Assembly (NCBI GenBank): GCA_964515335.1
Contig: CAZETS010000017.1
Location: 1-64,000, forward strand
DNA length: 64,000 nt
From: TMED88 sp964515335
Lineage (GTDB): Bacteria; Myxococcota_A; UBA9160; UBA4427
Reading direction: 5' to 3'
A program made the translations under genes and the position numbers. Below, piece after piece: positions 25,300 through 33,747 of the stretch (position 1 is the first letter of the stretch; every line of letters begins with the position of its first letter). The notes beneath the pieces were generated by a model. It made no database searches and was not told the DNA's origin. It saw only the letters and a list, made by a program, of their open reading frames with translations.

Positions 25300-26465
25300 C
25301 TGACCGGCGCCCCCTCTTTGAGCTCCCCGGGCAGATGGGAGTCTGGAAAGCGGTAGAAGTCGATCGCGTTGTCCCAGAGGATCTTGCGCTTGCTCTCTTC
25401 GGAAACGCGCTCCTGGCCGAGGAACGTCGACACCGCACGGGGATACTTCGAGTCGGGATGCGGGAAGTCGGTCTCGAAGAGGATCCGATCGTCGCCGAGC
25501 TCGTCGATTGCGTGGTAGAGCAGATGCTCGTCGCACTCGGTCGTCACCCAGCAGTTCGAGAGGAAGTAGTCCTTCGGCGCTTTCGTACACTGCGGCGCCT
25601 CGAGCCAGCCGGCCAGCTCGACGTGCTCTTCGACGCGATGCAGCCACCAGGGCACCCAGGCCGACCCCGCCTCCATGTAGGCGACGCGAAGCCGGGGAAA
25701 CCTCTCGTAGACGCCGTTGGCGATCATCGACAGCATCGCCATCTGGGCCTCCATGGGGTGCACGCACGCGTGCCACTCGACGAAGCTCTCGAAGCGGTCC
25801 TCGCCGGCCGAAGTGCCGACGAGCCCCATGAACTCGTGGGTCGCAAACGAAACGTCGAGGTCCTGGAGGAGGGCGTAGAGCGGGTCGTAGTAGGCATCGC
25901 CGAGCGTGCGATGACCGAACGGATTCGGGCGCGCCCAGAAGCAGCGGATGCCGAGGTGCTCGTAGGCGTACTGGACCTCCTCGACGGCGCGCGTGACATC
26001 GCCGAGCGGAACGGGGCCGGCGGCCAGCACGCGTCCTCCCGAGGTCTCACGCATCTCTTCGGCCCACCGGCAGTAGGCCCGGGCCATCGCGGCCTGCAGG
26101 TCGGGATCGATGCCCTCGATCCACATGTCGTAGCCGGGTCCGTACAGGACGCAGAGGTCGACGCCCTCGACCTCGAGCGACTCGGCGACGCTGGCCCCGT
26201 CGAAGCCGCGCGTCACGACGTCACCGTACTTGGCCACCATGGCCTCGGTGGTCCAACGCACGGCCTCCTGCTGCCGACCGTAGAGCGTCTTGTGGCTCTG
26301 CGTGTACCTTCCGTCCACCGTCGCGGGCCGGAAGCGGTCCATGCCCTCGAAGGGCTGCCGCCACGAGACCCGGGCCCGATAGGGCTCGTCGAGGAAGCGC
26401 TCCCAGAGGTCCTTCGGCTCGACGACGTGTGCGTCAGCATCGAAGACCTTGAATCCGTCTCGCAT
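25296..26465 (-). CDS. Amidohydrolase-2-family metal-dependent hydrolase or decarboxylase
   Basis: A 389-residue ACMSD-like enzyme with an intact site: DADAHV near residue 10, FATHEF, and LFETDFPHPDS with the catalytic Asp. This group contains hydrolases and non-oxidative decarboxylases. The ATG ending at 26465 follows GGGGAGG at 7 nt; upstream in-frame codons are disfavoured. It heads the operon that continues with a CoA ligase, a degenerate paralogue and an unknown protein. Confidence 0.88.
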   Translation of the reverse strand: MRDGFKVFDADAHVVEPKDLWERFLDEPYRARVSWRQPFEGMDRFRPATVDGRYTQSHKTLYGRQQEAVRWTTEAMVAKYGDVVTRGFDGASVAESLEVEGVDLCVLYGPGYDMWIEGIDPDLQAAMARAYCRWAEEMRETSGGRVLAAGPVPLGDVTRAVEEVQYAYEHLGIRCFWARPNPFGHRTLGDAYYDPLYALLQDLDVSFATHEFMGLVGTSAGEDRFESFVEWHACVHPMEAQMAMLSMIANGVYERFPRLRVAYMEAGSAWVPWWLHRVEEHVELAGWLEAPQCTKAPKDYFLSNCWVTTECDEHLLYHAIDELGDDRILFETDFPHPDSKYPRAVSTFLGQERVSEESKRKILWDNAIDFYRFPDSHLPGELKEGAPVR

Positions 26466-26484
26466 CGACCCGACCTCCCCGGCG

Positions 26485-26517
26485 ACTCTAGATCGCAGAT
26501 AGCTTCCGCGCAAGATA
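26485..26517 (-). promoter_or_regulatory. Promoter of the CoA-ligase operon with the shared MarR-type element
   Basis: On the minus strand TTGCGC (26508-26513), 17 nt, TAGAGT (26485-26490) predicts a start near 26478 and a very short leader. The plus-strand 17-mer AGCTTCCGCGCAAGATA at 26501-26517 overlaps the -35 and matches the marR upstream element at 15 of 17 positions, as expected for a repressor site. Confidence 0.5.
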
Positions 26518-26551
26518 AATGCGGCCGGACGCGAGCGGCGGCTGAGGTCGA

Positions 26552-27826
26552 TCAGAGGCCCTTGGGGTCGGCCACGAACTCGCCGTCGCGCATCACGGCG
26601 AGCAGGTTCACCGGATCACCGAGGACCGAGATGTTCTTGCTGGGATCCCCCTTCACGGCCACCAGATCCGCGATCCGACCCGGCGCCACGACGCCGAGAG
26701 CGTCGCCCATCCCCATGCACTCCGTCCCGTTCCGACACGCCCAGCGGATCACGTCCAGCGGATCGATCCCCACTTCGTCGACGTAGAGCTCCATCTCACG
26801 CACGTAGTCGCCGTGGGGCGTCATCTCCGTCCCCCAGTCGTCGCCCACCATCAGCTTGACGCCGGCGGCATTGGCTTCGGGGAGAATCTCGCACATGTGC
26901 TCGAAGTCGCGTTGCAGCGTCATGCCGAAGGGCTCGTTCTCGGAGCCGTCGCCGCGGGACTTCAAGGTGTCGATGATGGCCCGCGTGAGATAGAGGCTGG
27001 GGCAGACGAAGGTGCCCGCTTCGAGCATCGCGTCGATGCACGCGCGGTCCATGCCATCGACGTGGTCGAGCACGTCGACGCCGGCGCGTATGCACTCGAG
27101 GATCCGGTCGCGATGGGTGACGTGGCAGCGGATCAGACGGCCGCGATGATGGGTCGACTCGACGGCCGCCTCGAGCTCGTCCTGCGTCATCGAGACGAAG
27201 TCGGCGCCGTAGATGAGCGCATGGCCGCTGTCGGCAAAGATCTTGATGATCTCGGCCCCCTCGCGGATCTCGGCGCGCACGCCCTTGCGAAACTCGTCGG
27301 CACCATCGCAGATGCGCTGACCGCCGCGCGCGGTGATCCCCCACCACCAGAACTCGGGCAGCTCGTTGGAGTCGCCGGTGGTGATGAGCCAACGGCCACT
27401 CGCCATGATCCGCGGCCCGGGTAGCACGCCGTCGTCGATGGCCTGCTTGAGCTGGGCGTCGATCGCATCGCCCACAGCAGCGCCGATCACGCTCGTGAAG
27501 CCGCGATCGAGGGCCAGGCGCGCGTTCTTCGCGGCAAGCAGCATCAGGTAGCCGGGCGGCTTCTCGAGTCCGACCGGAGGCGGCGTGAAGTCGAGCCCCT
27601 GGTACGACCCGTGCCAGTGGGCCTGCACCATGCCGGGCATCAGCGTATGGCCGTCCATTGCGACCACGCGATCTCCCGGACGGATCGTGACGGCGCCGTC
27701 CGGGGCCACCTCGGCTATCCGGCCGTGCTCGACGACCACGCTCTGGTGGGGGCGCGACGGGCTCTCGCCGTCCAGCAGATTGGCGCCGGTGAAGACGATG
27801 CGGGGCTGAGTGGACGGCGACTGCAT
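26552..27826 (-). CDS. Amidohydrolase-family protein (imidazolonepropionase-like)
   Basis: A 424-residue cytosolic amidohydrolase. Metal motifs include PGMVQAHWHGSY, the lysine in EIIKIFADSG, IRCHVTHRD, VDVLDHVDG and KLMVGDDWG; the C-terminal APGRIADLVAVKGDP is the sandwich domain. The ATG ending at 27826 follows GAGG. It lies upstream of the CoA-ligase operon on the same strand (86 nt) but a promoter with the shared element intervenes. The substrate is unknown; the family often hydrolyses cyclic amides or dipeptides. Confidence 0.85.
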   Translation of the reverse strand: MQSPSTQPRIVFTGANLLDGESPSRPHQSVVVEHGRIAEVAPDGAVTIRPGDRVVAMDGHTLMPGMVQAHWHGSYQGLDFTPPPVGLEKPPGYLMLLAAKNARLALDRGFTSVIGAAVGDAIDAQLKQAIDDGVLPGPRIMASGRWLITTGDSNELPEFWWWGITARGGQRICDGADEFRKGVRAEIREGAEIIKIFADSGHALIYGADFVSMTQDELEAAVESTHHRGRLIRCHVTHRDRILECIRAGVDVLDHVDGMDRACIDAMLEAGTFVCPSLYLTRAIIDTLKSRGDGSENEPFGMTLQRDFEHMCEILPEANAAGVKLMVGDDWGTEMTPHGDYVREMELYVDEVGIDPLDVIRWACRNGTECMGMGDALGVVAPGRIADLVAVKGDPSKNISVLGDPVNLLAVMRDGEFVADPKGL

Positions 27827-27920
27827 GTCGGGACCTCGCGCTCGGGGCGCAACGGGAGCCATCGCCGGGCTGGCCACCCGTCCGCGCGCCGTTTTCGATC
27901 GACAATCCTGGCGGACCCGA

Positions 27921-27936
27921 GGTTGACTCGTCAACC
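27921..27936. promoter_or_regulatory. Inverted repeat in a divergent promoter region
   Basis: GGTTGAC and GTCAACC separated by 2 nt, a perfect 7-bp palindrome between the diverging amidohydrolase (27826) and NagA-like gene (28029). A TACCCT -10-like box for the latter is at 27971-27976. It is a candidate operator; no regulator gene is adjacent. Confidence 0.4.
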
Positions 27937-28028
27937 GCGGATTCGTGCGCGGAGTCTCCCCGCGCAGCGCTACCCTTCGCCCTCGAGCCGGCGGTCGGAA
28001 GCGACCCGACGGGCTCGCCGGAGGCCCC

Positions 28029-29183
28029 ATGAGTCGTTGCGCGCTCTTCGGAGCGCACCTGGTCGACCCCGAACTCGACGAGCCCGTCGAAGCGACCCTG
28101 CTCGTCGAGAACGGCCACATCGTCGATCGGCTCCGTCCGGACGCCGAGCCGGGCGGCGACTGGCCGCGCGCCGACCTGTTCGGGCGCCTGGTCGCGCCGG
28201 GCTTCATCGACCTCCACTTCCACGGAGAGCTGTTCGCAGCGCCCTGCGACGCGTTCGCCGGCGCGCTGGCGAGGGCCGGTGACGAGATGCTCGCGCACGG
28301 CACGACCGCCTTTCTCGCCACCACGGTCAGCTGGGACCACGAGGCGACGCTCGAACGCGTCGGCGAGCTGACCCGGCTGATCGGCTCGGGCAACGCCCCC
28401 GGAGCTGCCTGCCTCGGGCTGCACCTCGAGGGGCCGTGGCTCAGCGCCGAAGCGCCGGGCGCCATGGCGGCCGGCTGCCTCCGCCCGTTCGAGCCCCGGC
28501 GCGACCGCGACGTGCTCGACCGCGCCGGCGAGCTGCTTCGCATGGTGACGCTCGCCCCCGAGATCGAAGGCGCCGCCGCGTTGCTCGACGAGCTGGCGCG
28601 AAGGGACGTGGTGGCCTCGCTCGGACACTCGCGGGCCGCTCGCGATCAGATCGACGCCGGCATCGCGCGCGGCCTGCGCCACGTCACGCATCTCTTCAAC
28701 GCGATGGGTCCCTTCCATCACCGCGCGCCGGGTGTCGCTGGCCACGTGCTCGCCGAGGACCGCCTCAGCTGCGACCTCATCTGCGACGGACACCACGTGC
28801 ACCCCGACGCCTTCCGGATCGCGGCGCGTACGCTCTCCGAACGGCTGCTGCTCATCAGCGACCGGGTCGACCTGCCGGGCTGGTCGGACGACGCAGCCTC
28901 GCCCGGCGCTCCCGCGCGACTCGCCGACGGCACCATCGCGGGCAGCCGGCTCGGCCAACACCAGGCCGTCCGCAACGCGATGGCGTTCGGCGGGCTGCCG
29001 CTCACCCGGGCCGTCGCCGCCGCGAGCCTGCGCCCTGCCCGACTGCTAGGCATCGAGCACACGCACGGCACGCTTCGGCGCGGCGCCCGCGCCGACCTGG
29101 CGATCCTCGACGACGAGGGTCGACTGCTCGAGACGTGGATGGGCGGCCGCCCGGTCTGGGTGCGCGGCGCAGCCGCCGCCTGA
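28029..29183 (+). CDS. nagA: N-acetylglucosamine-6-phosphate deacetylase-like amidohydrolase
   Basis: A 384-residue NagA-family enzyme, which releases acetate from GlcNAc-6-phosphate. The metal and catalytic motifs are in order: DLHFHG, LHLEGPW (metal Glu), ASLGHSRA, THLFNAMGPFHHRAPG and the catalytic Asp in ISDRVDLPG. The ending RRGARADLAILDDEG is the family sandwich domain. NagB, NagK and sugar uptake genes are not adjacent, so assignment to amino-sugar salvage rests on the motifs alone. The gene symbol is tentative. Confidence 0.85.
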   Translation: MSRCALFGAHLVDPELDEPVEATLLVENGHIVDRLRPDAEPGGDWPRADLFGRLVAPGFIDLHFHGELFAAPCDAFAGALARAGDEMLAHGTTAFLATTVSWDHEATLERVGELTRLIGSGNAPGAACLGLHLEGPWLSAEAPGAMAAGCLRPFEPRRDRDVLDRAGELLRMVTLAPEIEGAAALLDELARRDVVASLGHSRAARDQIDAGIARGLRHVTHLFNAMGPFHHRAPGVAGHVLAEDRLSCDLICDGHHVHPDAFRIAARTLSERLLLISDRVDLPGWSDDAASPGAPARLADGTIAGSRLGQHQAVRNAMAFGGLPLTRAVAAASLRPARLLGIEHTHGTLRRGARADLAILDDEGRLLETWMGGRPVWVRGAAAA

Positions 29184-29293
29184 GCGATCGGGAACCCGGC
29201 GCCGTCGCGCGGCCCCTATACGGCCGCGCGCTCGAGCGTGCGGCCGCCGCGCTCCGCCGGCGTTAGACTCGCAGTTCATCTCCGGAGACCCGG

Positions 29294-29977
29294 TTGGCCG
29301 AACACACCGCTTCTTCCCCCGCACGCCGCCTGCTGCGTCCGGCCATCGGGCTCGTGGTTCTCGGCGTACTCGTCGTGGCCGCTCAGCAGATGCGCAGCGA
29401 GTTGGGCATCGAGTGGTCGGCCGAATCGATCCAGTCGGCGGTGCGGCGGCTCGGCCCCCTCGCGCCGATCGGCTTCGTCGTCATGGTGATGGTCCGGCAG
29501 CTGCTCGCACTGCCCTCGGTGATCGTGATGACCTCGGCGGGCCTGCTCTTCGGCGCGCCGCTCGGGGCGCTGGTCGCCGGCGCAGGCATCGGCCTGAACG
29601 CCCTGGTCCTCTATGGCATGGCTCGCTTCATGGGGCGCGACTGGGTGCTGCCGCGCCTCGAGGCCCGCTACCCCGACTTCGAGTCCCGCACGAACGCCGC
29701 GGGACCGTTCTTCGTGGCCGCCATGACCGCGCACCCGATGGGCCTGCTCACTCCCTTCCACTTCGCGGCCGGCATCACCCGCATGTCGCTGCCCGTGTTC
29801 GCGCTCGCGGTCTTCCCGGCCGCGCTCTTCCGCGCCGCCTGCTACGCGTTCCTCGGCGCGAACCTGCTCGAGCCGGGCTCGCCGCGCTTCTGGCTCGCCA
29901 CCGGGGTTCTGATCGCCGTGGGCGTGCTTCCGCTCGCGCATCCGGGATTCCGGGCGCGGCTGCTGGGGCGGAGCTGA
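29294..29977 (+). CDS. TVP38/TMEM64 (VTT-domain) membrane protein
   Basis: A 227-residue inner-membrane protein with five to six hydrophobic segments. The VTT/SNARE-associated pattern is visible: VRQLLALPSVIVMTSAGLLFG, GLNALVLYGMARFMGR, and a late PTxHxAxG-like TPFHFAAGITRMS. This superfamily (DedA, TMEM41, VMP1) includes lipid scramblases and transporters. It starts at TTG with a GGAGA ribosome site; a TAGACT -10-like box lies 24 nt upstream. Confidence 0.85.
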   Translation: MAEHTASSPARRLLRPAIGLVVLGVLVVAAQQMRSELGIEWSAESIQSAVRRLGPLAPIGFVVMVMVRQLLALPSVIVMTSAGLLFGAPLGALVAGAGIGLNALVLYGMARFMGRDWVLPRLEARYPDFESRTNAAGPFFVAAMTAHPMGLLTPFHFAAGITRMSLPVFALAVFPAALFRAACYAFLGANLLEPGSPRFWLATGVLIAVGVLPLAHPGFRARLLGRS

Positions 29978-30020
29978 GACCGGGCTTCCACCTCGCGCCG
30001 GCGACGTGGCCCGCGCAGCA

Positions 30021-30332
30021 TCAAACGCGGACGCGTACGCGCGCTCCGCTGCGCTCGACCGCGAAGCTGCGGATCGGCTGGCGGGCCGGCAAAGCCAGCG
30101 CTTCGCCTGTGCGCACGTCGAAGACCGCGCCGTGCAGCACGCACTCGAGCTCGCACCCCTCGAGCACACCTTCCGACAGCGGCACCGTGGCGTGGCTGCA
30201 GATGTTCTCCACCGCGTAGATCTCGCCGTCCACGTTGCAGAGCAGCACGCTCGTGCCGTCGTGCTCGACCACCCGCATGGCGCCGGGGGCGAGGTCCGAG
30301 ACGTCCACCTCCAGAGCGGCGTCGTCGCTCAC
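30021..30332 (-). CDS. Rieske [2Fe-2S] ferredoxin
   Basis: A 103-residue soluble Rieske protein with the two-part motif CSH (NICSHA) and CVLH (ECVLHGA), as in ferredoxin components of ring-hydroxylating oxygenases. The GTG start is in a GTGA overlap with the Rieske oxygenase upstream, so it almost certainly delivers electrons to that enzyme. No dedicated reductase is adjacent. Confidence 0.93.
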   Translation of the reverse strand: MSDDAALEVDVSDLAPGAMRVVEHDGTSVLLCNVDGEIYAVENICSHATVPLSEGVLEGCELECVLHGAVFDVRTGEALALPARQPIRSFAVERSGARVRVRV

Positions 30333-31660
30333 GCGAGCCCTCGCGCGGCGCGGGCGTCGGGAGTCACGTAGCGGTCGAGCACCGAGTGGAAGTGCCGAAT
30401 GCGGATCTCCTGCTCGCCGAGGTGCAGACCCGTGAATCCCGAAGAGTGCATGCCCTGCTGGATGCGCGGCAGGTTGAAGGTGTCCTGCGCGAGCAGCTCA
30501 CCGCCGCCGCCGAGCACCTCGAGCACCAATCCGTCGCGGCTCACGTGGTGCTGGGCCGCCGGGCGCGGGATGTCGGCTTCGGGCGCGCGCAGCAGATTCC
30601 AGAAGTCGAAGTACATCCGGTTCGGATCCGTCGGGTGCGGGCGGTGACGGAACACCCAGGCGCTGCGACCGAAGATGTTGAAGGTGACGTTCGGGAAGAT
30701 GCTGTAGTGGAAGTCGTCGACGAGCTGGGCGTCGTGGAGCTCCGAGAAGTCGACGCCCATCGCCGGCCCCTGCACTTCGCGAACGGCCTTCGCGATCGCC
30801 GGGCGCACCTCGTCGGCCGATCCGCTGAACGAATCGGGATCGATGCCGGCGGTGGCGAGAAAGTGGCTGCGAATCGTCTCCGTGACCTGGCCGTGCTCGG
30901 GATGCCGGGGACTGGCCATCGCCAGCTTCAGCAGCATCCGCGAGTGCCTCTCGTAGCAGTCGATCGGCACGTGCACGTCGTCGTTGACGTCGAGTGTGTC
31001 GGGATGCGTGCCGTAGATGTGGTACGCCTCGTGGAAGGCATCCATCGAAGTCTTCCAGTTGCAGGCGATCTCGAGCGTGTACTCGCCGACGATCTTCATC
31101 TCCTCGAAGTGGTACGGGTCGAGGTGGCGCGGGATGACGCCGAGGTGGTCGCCGAGCGGCTCGGCGTCCGGGTCGAGGTTGATCCACACGAAGCCCCCCC
31201 AGCTCTCGCACGAGACGCGCCGCAGGTCGAGGGCGTCGCGCGGACAGCCCTGCGGAAAGCTGTGCTCGTCGAGGGCCTCTTCGAGCCCGCCGTCGACCCC
31301 GTACCTCCAGGCGTGGTAGAGGCACGTGAAGCGACGGGCGTGGCCGCGTCCCGGCTCGACCAGGCGGTTGCCCCGGTGCATGCAGACGTTGTGGAAGGCC
31401 GCGATTCCGCCGTCGCTCTGCCGCACCACGAGAACCGACTCGCGGCCGATCTCGCAGGTCAGGTAGTCGCCGGGCGCGGCCAGATCGCAAACCAGTCCCG
31501 CCAGCAGCCACACGCGCGGCCAGAGGTGCTCGGCCTCGAGCTCGAGCCACTCGCGGGAGAGGTAGCGCTCCTTGGGGATCGGGGCGTCGCCGAGATCGGG
31601 GACCGGCGCGCGCTCGAGCGGAGTGTGCGGTACGGGCGCATCTCGGTGGCTGGCCGACAT
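30329..31660 (-). CDS. Rieske-type ring-hydroxylating oxygenase, alpha subunit
   Basis: A 443-residue oxygenase. The Rieske cluster ligands are C93/H95 (CMH) and C113/H116 (CLYH). The mononuclear iron motif is AFHEAYHIYGTHP, with a distal Asp or Glu later. The ATG ending at 31660 follows GAGAGG and is preferred over an upstream start. No beta subunit is adjacent, so the protein is probably a homo-oligomer as in the phthalate/vanillate and choline-monooxygenase-like group. The substrate is unknown. Confidence 0.92.
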   Translation of the reverse strand: MSASHRDAPVPHTPLERAPVPDLGDAPIPKERYLSREWLELEAEHLWPRVWLLAGLVCDLAAPGDYLTCEIGRESVLVVRQSDGGIAAFHNVCMHRGNRLVEPGRGHARRFTCLYHAWRYGVDGGLEEALDEHSFPQGCPRDALDLRRVSCESWGGFVWINLDPDAEPLGDHLGVIPRHLDPYHFEEMKIVGEYTLEIACNWKTSMDAFHEAYHIYGTHPDTLDVNDDVHVPIDCYERHSRMLLKLAMASPRHPEHGQVTETIRSHFLATAGIDPDSFSGSADEVRPAIAKAVREVQGPAMGVDFSELHDAQLVDDFHYSIFPNVTFNIFGRSAWVFRHRPHPTDPNRMYFDFWNLLRAPEADIPRPAAQHHVSRDGLVLEVLGGGGELLAQDTFNLPRIQQGMHSSGFTGLHLGEQEIRIRHFHSVLDRYVTPDARAARGLA

Positions 31661-31845
31661 CCGGGCCTCTCGGGAGAACGGGAGAGCGGGCAAAGCGGGC
31701 AAAGCGGAATCGCCGGGCGCGGACTCTCCCGACGGAGCGGTGCATTGTAACCTCTACCCGCGGTGCTGCCGGATGCCGTCGGGCATCCCTGTGCGCGCAC
31801 CTCGAGCGCCTTCGAGCCTCGGGCCGCCAAGGAGGCCGACGCGAC

Positions 31846-32787
31846 ATGCAGAACGTCCGGCGCATCGACCTGCGCGACGCCGAGGGTGACGAAGCGAAGC
31901 GGCGATCGTTCCGCGACACGCTGCTCGACGGGCTCGTCGAGACCGGCTTCGTGCGCGTCGCCGGGCACGGGGTCGGCGACGCGCTCGTGGCCCGCACACA
32001 CGCACTCTACGCCGACTTCTTCGCCCTCGAACAAGCCGAGAAGCAGCTGGTCGGCGGGCTCGCGGGGGGACAGCGCGGCTTCACGCCCTTTGGCGTCGAG
32101 CACGCGCGAGACTCGGCGCGGCCCGACCAGAAGGAGTTCTTCCACGTCGGCCAGGAGCCCGCGCCGGACAGCCCGCTGCGCGGCGTCTACCCCGAGAACG
32201 TCTGGCCCGACGCGCCGGCGGGGCTTCGCGAGACGTCGATGACGCTCTACCGCGAGCTGGAGCGCGTCGCCGGTACGCTGCTGCGTGAGATCGCCCTGGC
32301 GTTCGGCCTGTCGCCCGACAGGTTCTCGTCGATGATCGTCGAGGGAAACAGCATCCTGCGCGCCGCCCACTACCCACCCGAGCCCGAGGGCGCAGATCCT
32401 CACGCCATGCGGGCTGCGCCGCACGAAGACATCAACCTCGTCACGCTGCTCTGCCACGCGACAGACGAGGGCCTCGAGCTGCTGCCGCGATCGGGGGAGT
32501 GGATGGCCGTCGAGGGGCGCCCGGGCGAGATCGTCGCGGACGTCGGCGACATGCTGGCGCGGATCACGAACGGCCGGCTGCCCGCCACCACCCATCGCGT
32601 GGTCGCGCGGGGCGAGGCGGCGGGACGGCACCGCTACGCGCTGCCCTTCTTCGCCCACCCGCGGCCCGAGTGCGACCTGAGCGTTCTGCCGGCCTTCGTG
32701 CGCGAAGGCGAGCGGCCGCACTTTCCGCCCATCACCGCGCAGGTTTTCCTCGAGGAGCGATTGCGCGAGATCGGCCTGATCTCGTAG
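31846..32787 (+). CDS. Isopenicillin N synthase-like Fe(II)/2OG oxygenase
   Basis: A 313-residue member of the DIOX_N/2OG-FeII oxygenase superfamily. The N-terminal domain has the usual GFVRVAGHGV. The iron triad is in APHEDINLVTLL (HxD) and the distal TTHRVV His, followed by RYALPFFAHP, which supplies the Arg that binds 2-oxoglutarate. It is divergent from the Rieske oxygenase; the two may act in one pathway but this is not shown. A TAACCT -10-like box is at 31748-31753. Confidence 0.88.
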   Translation: MQNVRRIDLRDAEGDEAKRRSFRDTLLDGLVETGFVRVAGHGVGDALVARTHALYADFFALEQAEKQLVGGLAGGQRGFTPFGVEHARDSARPDQKEFFHVGQEPAPDSPLRGVYPENVWPDAPAGLRETSMTLYRELERVAGTLLREIALAFGLSPDRFSSMIVEGNSILRAAHYPPEPEGADPHAMRAAPHEDINLVTLLCHATDEGLELLPRSGEWMAVEGRPGEIVADVGDMLARITNGRLPATTHRVVARGEAAGRHRYALPFFAHPRPECDLSVLPAFVREGERPHFPPITAQVFLEERLREIGLIS

Positions 32788-32802
32788 CGTGTCGACGACG
32801 CG

Positions 32803-33144
32803 ATGAACGAACCCACCAACCAAGAGCCGGCCGGCGACGAGCCGCAGGACGCCTTCGGGCGCTGGGTGCTGCCCTACTTCGAGGACTCGGCGCTCTGGCC
32901 GGTGCTCCTCGTGGTGGTGGCAGTGCTGGCCGCGACCCTCACACCCGTCCTGCTGAACGCGATCCGCCACCTCGATCTGCGCGCGATCCTCGCGACGCTG
33001 GTGCTGCTGATCGCGACGGGACGCGGCATCCGCTGGGAGTGGCGGACGCGCGGGCGGCCGGGCGGCGTCAGCGCCTCGCTGGTGGCGATCTGGGTGATGG
33101 CGCTCGCGGCGGTCGTGTACGGGAGCCGCACGGGGCTTCTCTGA
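32803..33144 (+). CDS. Small three-helix membrane protein of unknown function
   Basis: A 113-residue protein with an acidic N-terminal tail of about 30 residues and three hydrophobic segments (around 33-52, 59-77 and 89-108). No known motif is seen. It is 15 nt after the stop of the 2OG oxygenase and probably co-transcribed. Confidence 0.6.
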   Translation: MNEPTNQEPAGDEPQDAFGRWVLPYFEDSALWPVLLVVVAVLAATLTPVLLNAIRHLDLRAILATLVLLIATGRGIRWEWRTRGRPGGVSASLVAIWVMALAAVVYGSRTGLL

Positions 33145-33169
33145 CGACTGCGGGTGCCGGTTCGGTGGC

Positions 33170-33197
33170 TTGAAGGCCGCGCAGCGTCGAGTAGTCT
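33170..33197 (+). promoter_or_regulatory. Promoter TTGAAG-N16-TAGTCT of a leaderless gene
   Basis: TTGAAG (33170-33175), a 16-nt spacer, TAGTCT (33192-33197), then only 8 nt to the ATG at 33206 with no ribosome site. The arrangement predicts a transcript beginning at or next to the start codon. Confidence 0.5.
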
Positions 33198-33205
33198 GGC
33201 GCGCG

Positions 33206-33454
33206 ATGAGGGACGACGAGCAGGACAGCGCCGAGACGACCGACCGCGAGTCCGAGACGACATCGCTGCTCGCCGAAGCGGCCGAGCACCCCGGCGCCAC
33301 GGCGGCGCTGGTTGTCTGCATCGTCGGCGGCGCGGCGCTCGCGGGCCTCTACATGCCCGAGAGCATTTCGCTGCCGCGCCGCGTCACGGGCGGCGCCGTG
33401 ATGGGCGGCATGTCGTGGCTGCTCGTGATGGTGGGCCGCTTGCTGGGCCGCTGA
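33206..33454 (+). CDS. Small membrane protein of unknown function
   Basis: An 82-residue protein with an acidic, Ser/Thr-rich N-terminus (DDEQDSAETTDRESETT) and two hydrophobic segments, about 29-46 and 60-78. It converges with the cytochrome oxidase operon. No family is recognised. I chose ATG 33206 because a promoter ends 8 nt before it; a TTG at 33170 would lie inside that promoter. Confidence 0.55.
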   Translation: MRDDEQDSAETTDRESETTSLLAEAAEHPGATAALVVCIVGGAALAGLYMPESISLPRRVTGGAVMGGMSWLLVMVGRLLGR

Positions 33455-33462
33455 GGGGCGCT

Positions 33463-33747
33463 TCAGCGGGTGCGGCCGACCAGCGCGTCGAGGGTCTCGC
33501 GCCGGTCCGCTTCCTCCTGCTCGCGCTCGTGGGCGAGCGTGCGGCGCACGAACCAGCCGGCCCCGATGCCGAGGATCAGAAGCGGGAAGAAGGTGAGGAA
33601 GGCCGTGGTGCCCACGAACGCCTTGCGGCTCTCCTCTTCCTGGCCCCCCATGCAGACCGTGCAGGCCGCGGCGAGGCCCGGCAGGAGCCAGGTCGTCACG
33701 AAGACGACGAGCGCGAGACCCGCCCTGCGCGCGGCGGGCGCCGTCAC
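33463..33747 (-). CDS. Small exported CxxC membrane protein, end of the cox operon
   Basis: A 94-residue protein with an N-terminal signal-like segment, a CTVC motif just after it (residues about 29-32), one further membrane helix around 45-66 and a charged C-terminal tail. It starts at GTG in a GTGA overlap with a subunit III homologue. The CxxC on the periplasmic side suggests a role in copper delivery or redox during oxidase assembly; this is inferred from position. Confidence 0.6.
   Translation of the reverse strand: MTAPAARRAGLALVVFVTTWLLPGLAAACTVCMGGQEEESRKAFVGTTAFLTFFPLLILGIGAGWFVRRTLAHEREQEEADRRETLDALVGRTR

Noticed and set aside
31681..31710. Short tandem GCGGGCAAA units upstream of the Rieske oxygenase
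   Set aside because: Only two full copies; likely chance in GC-rich DNA.
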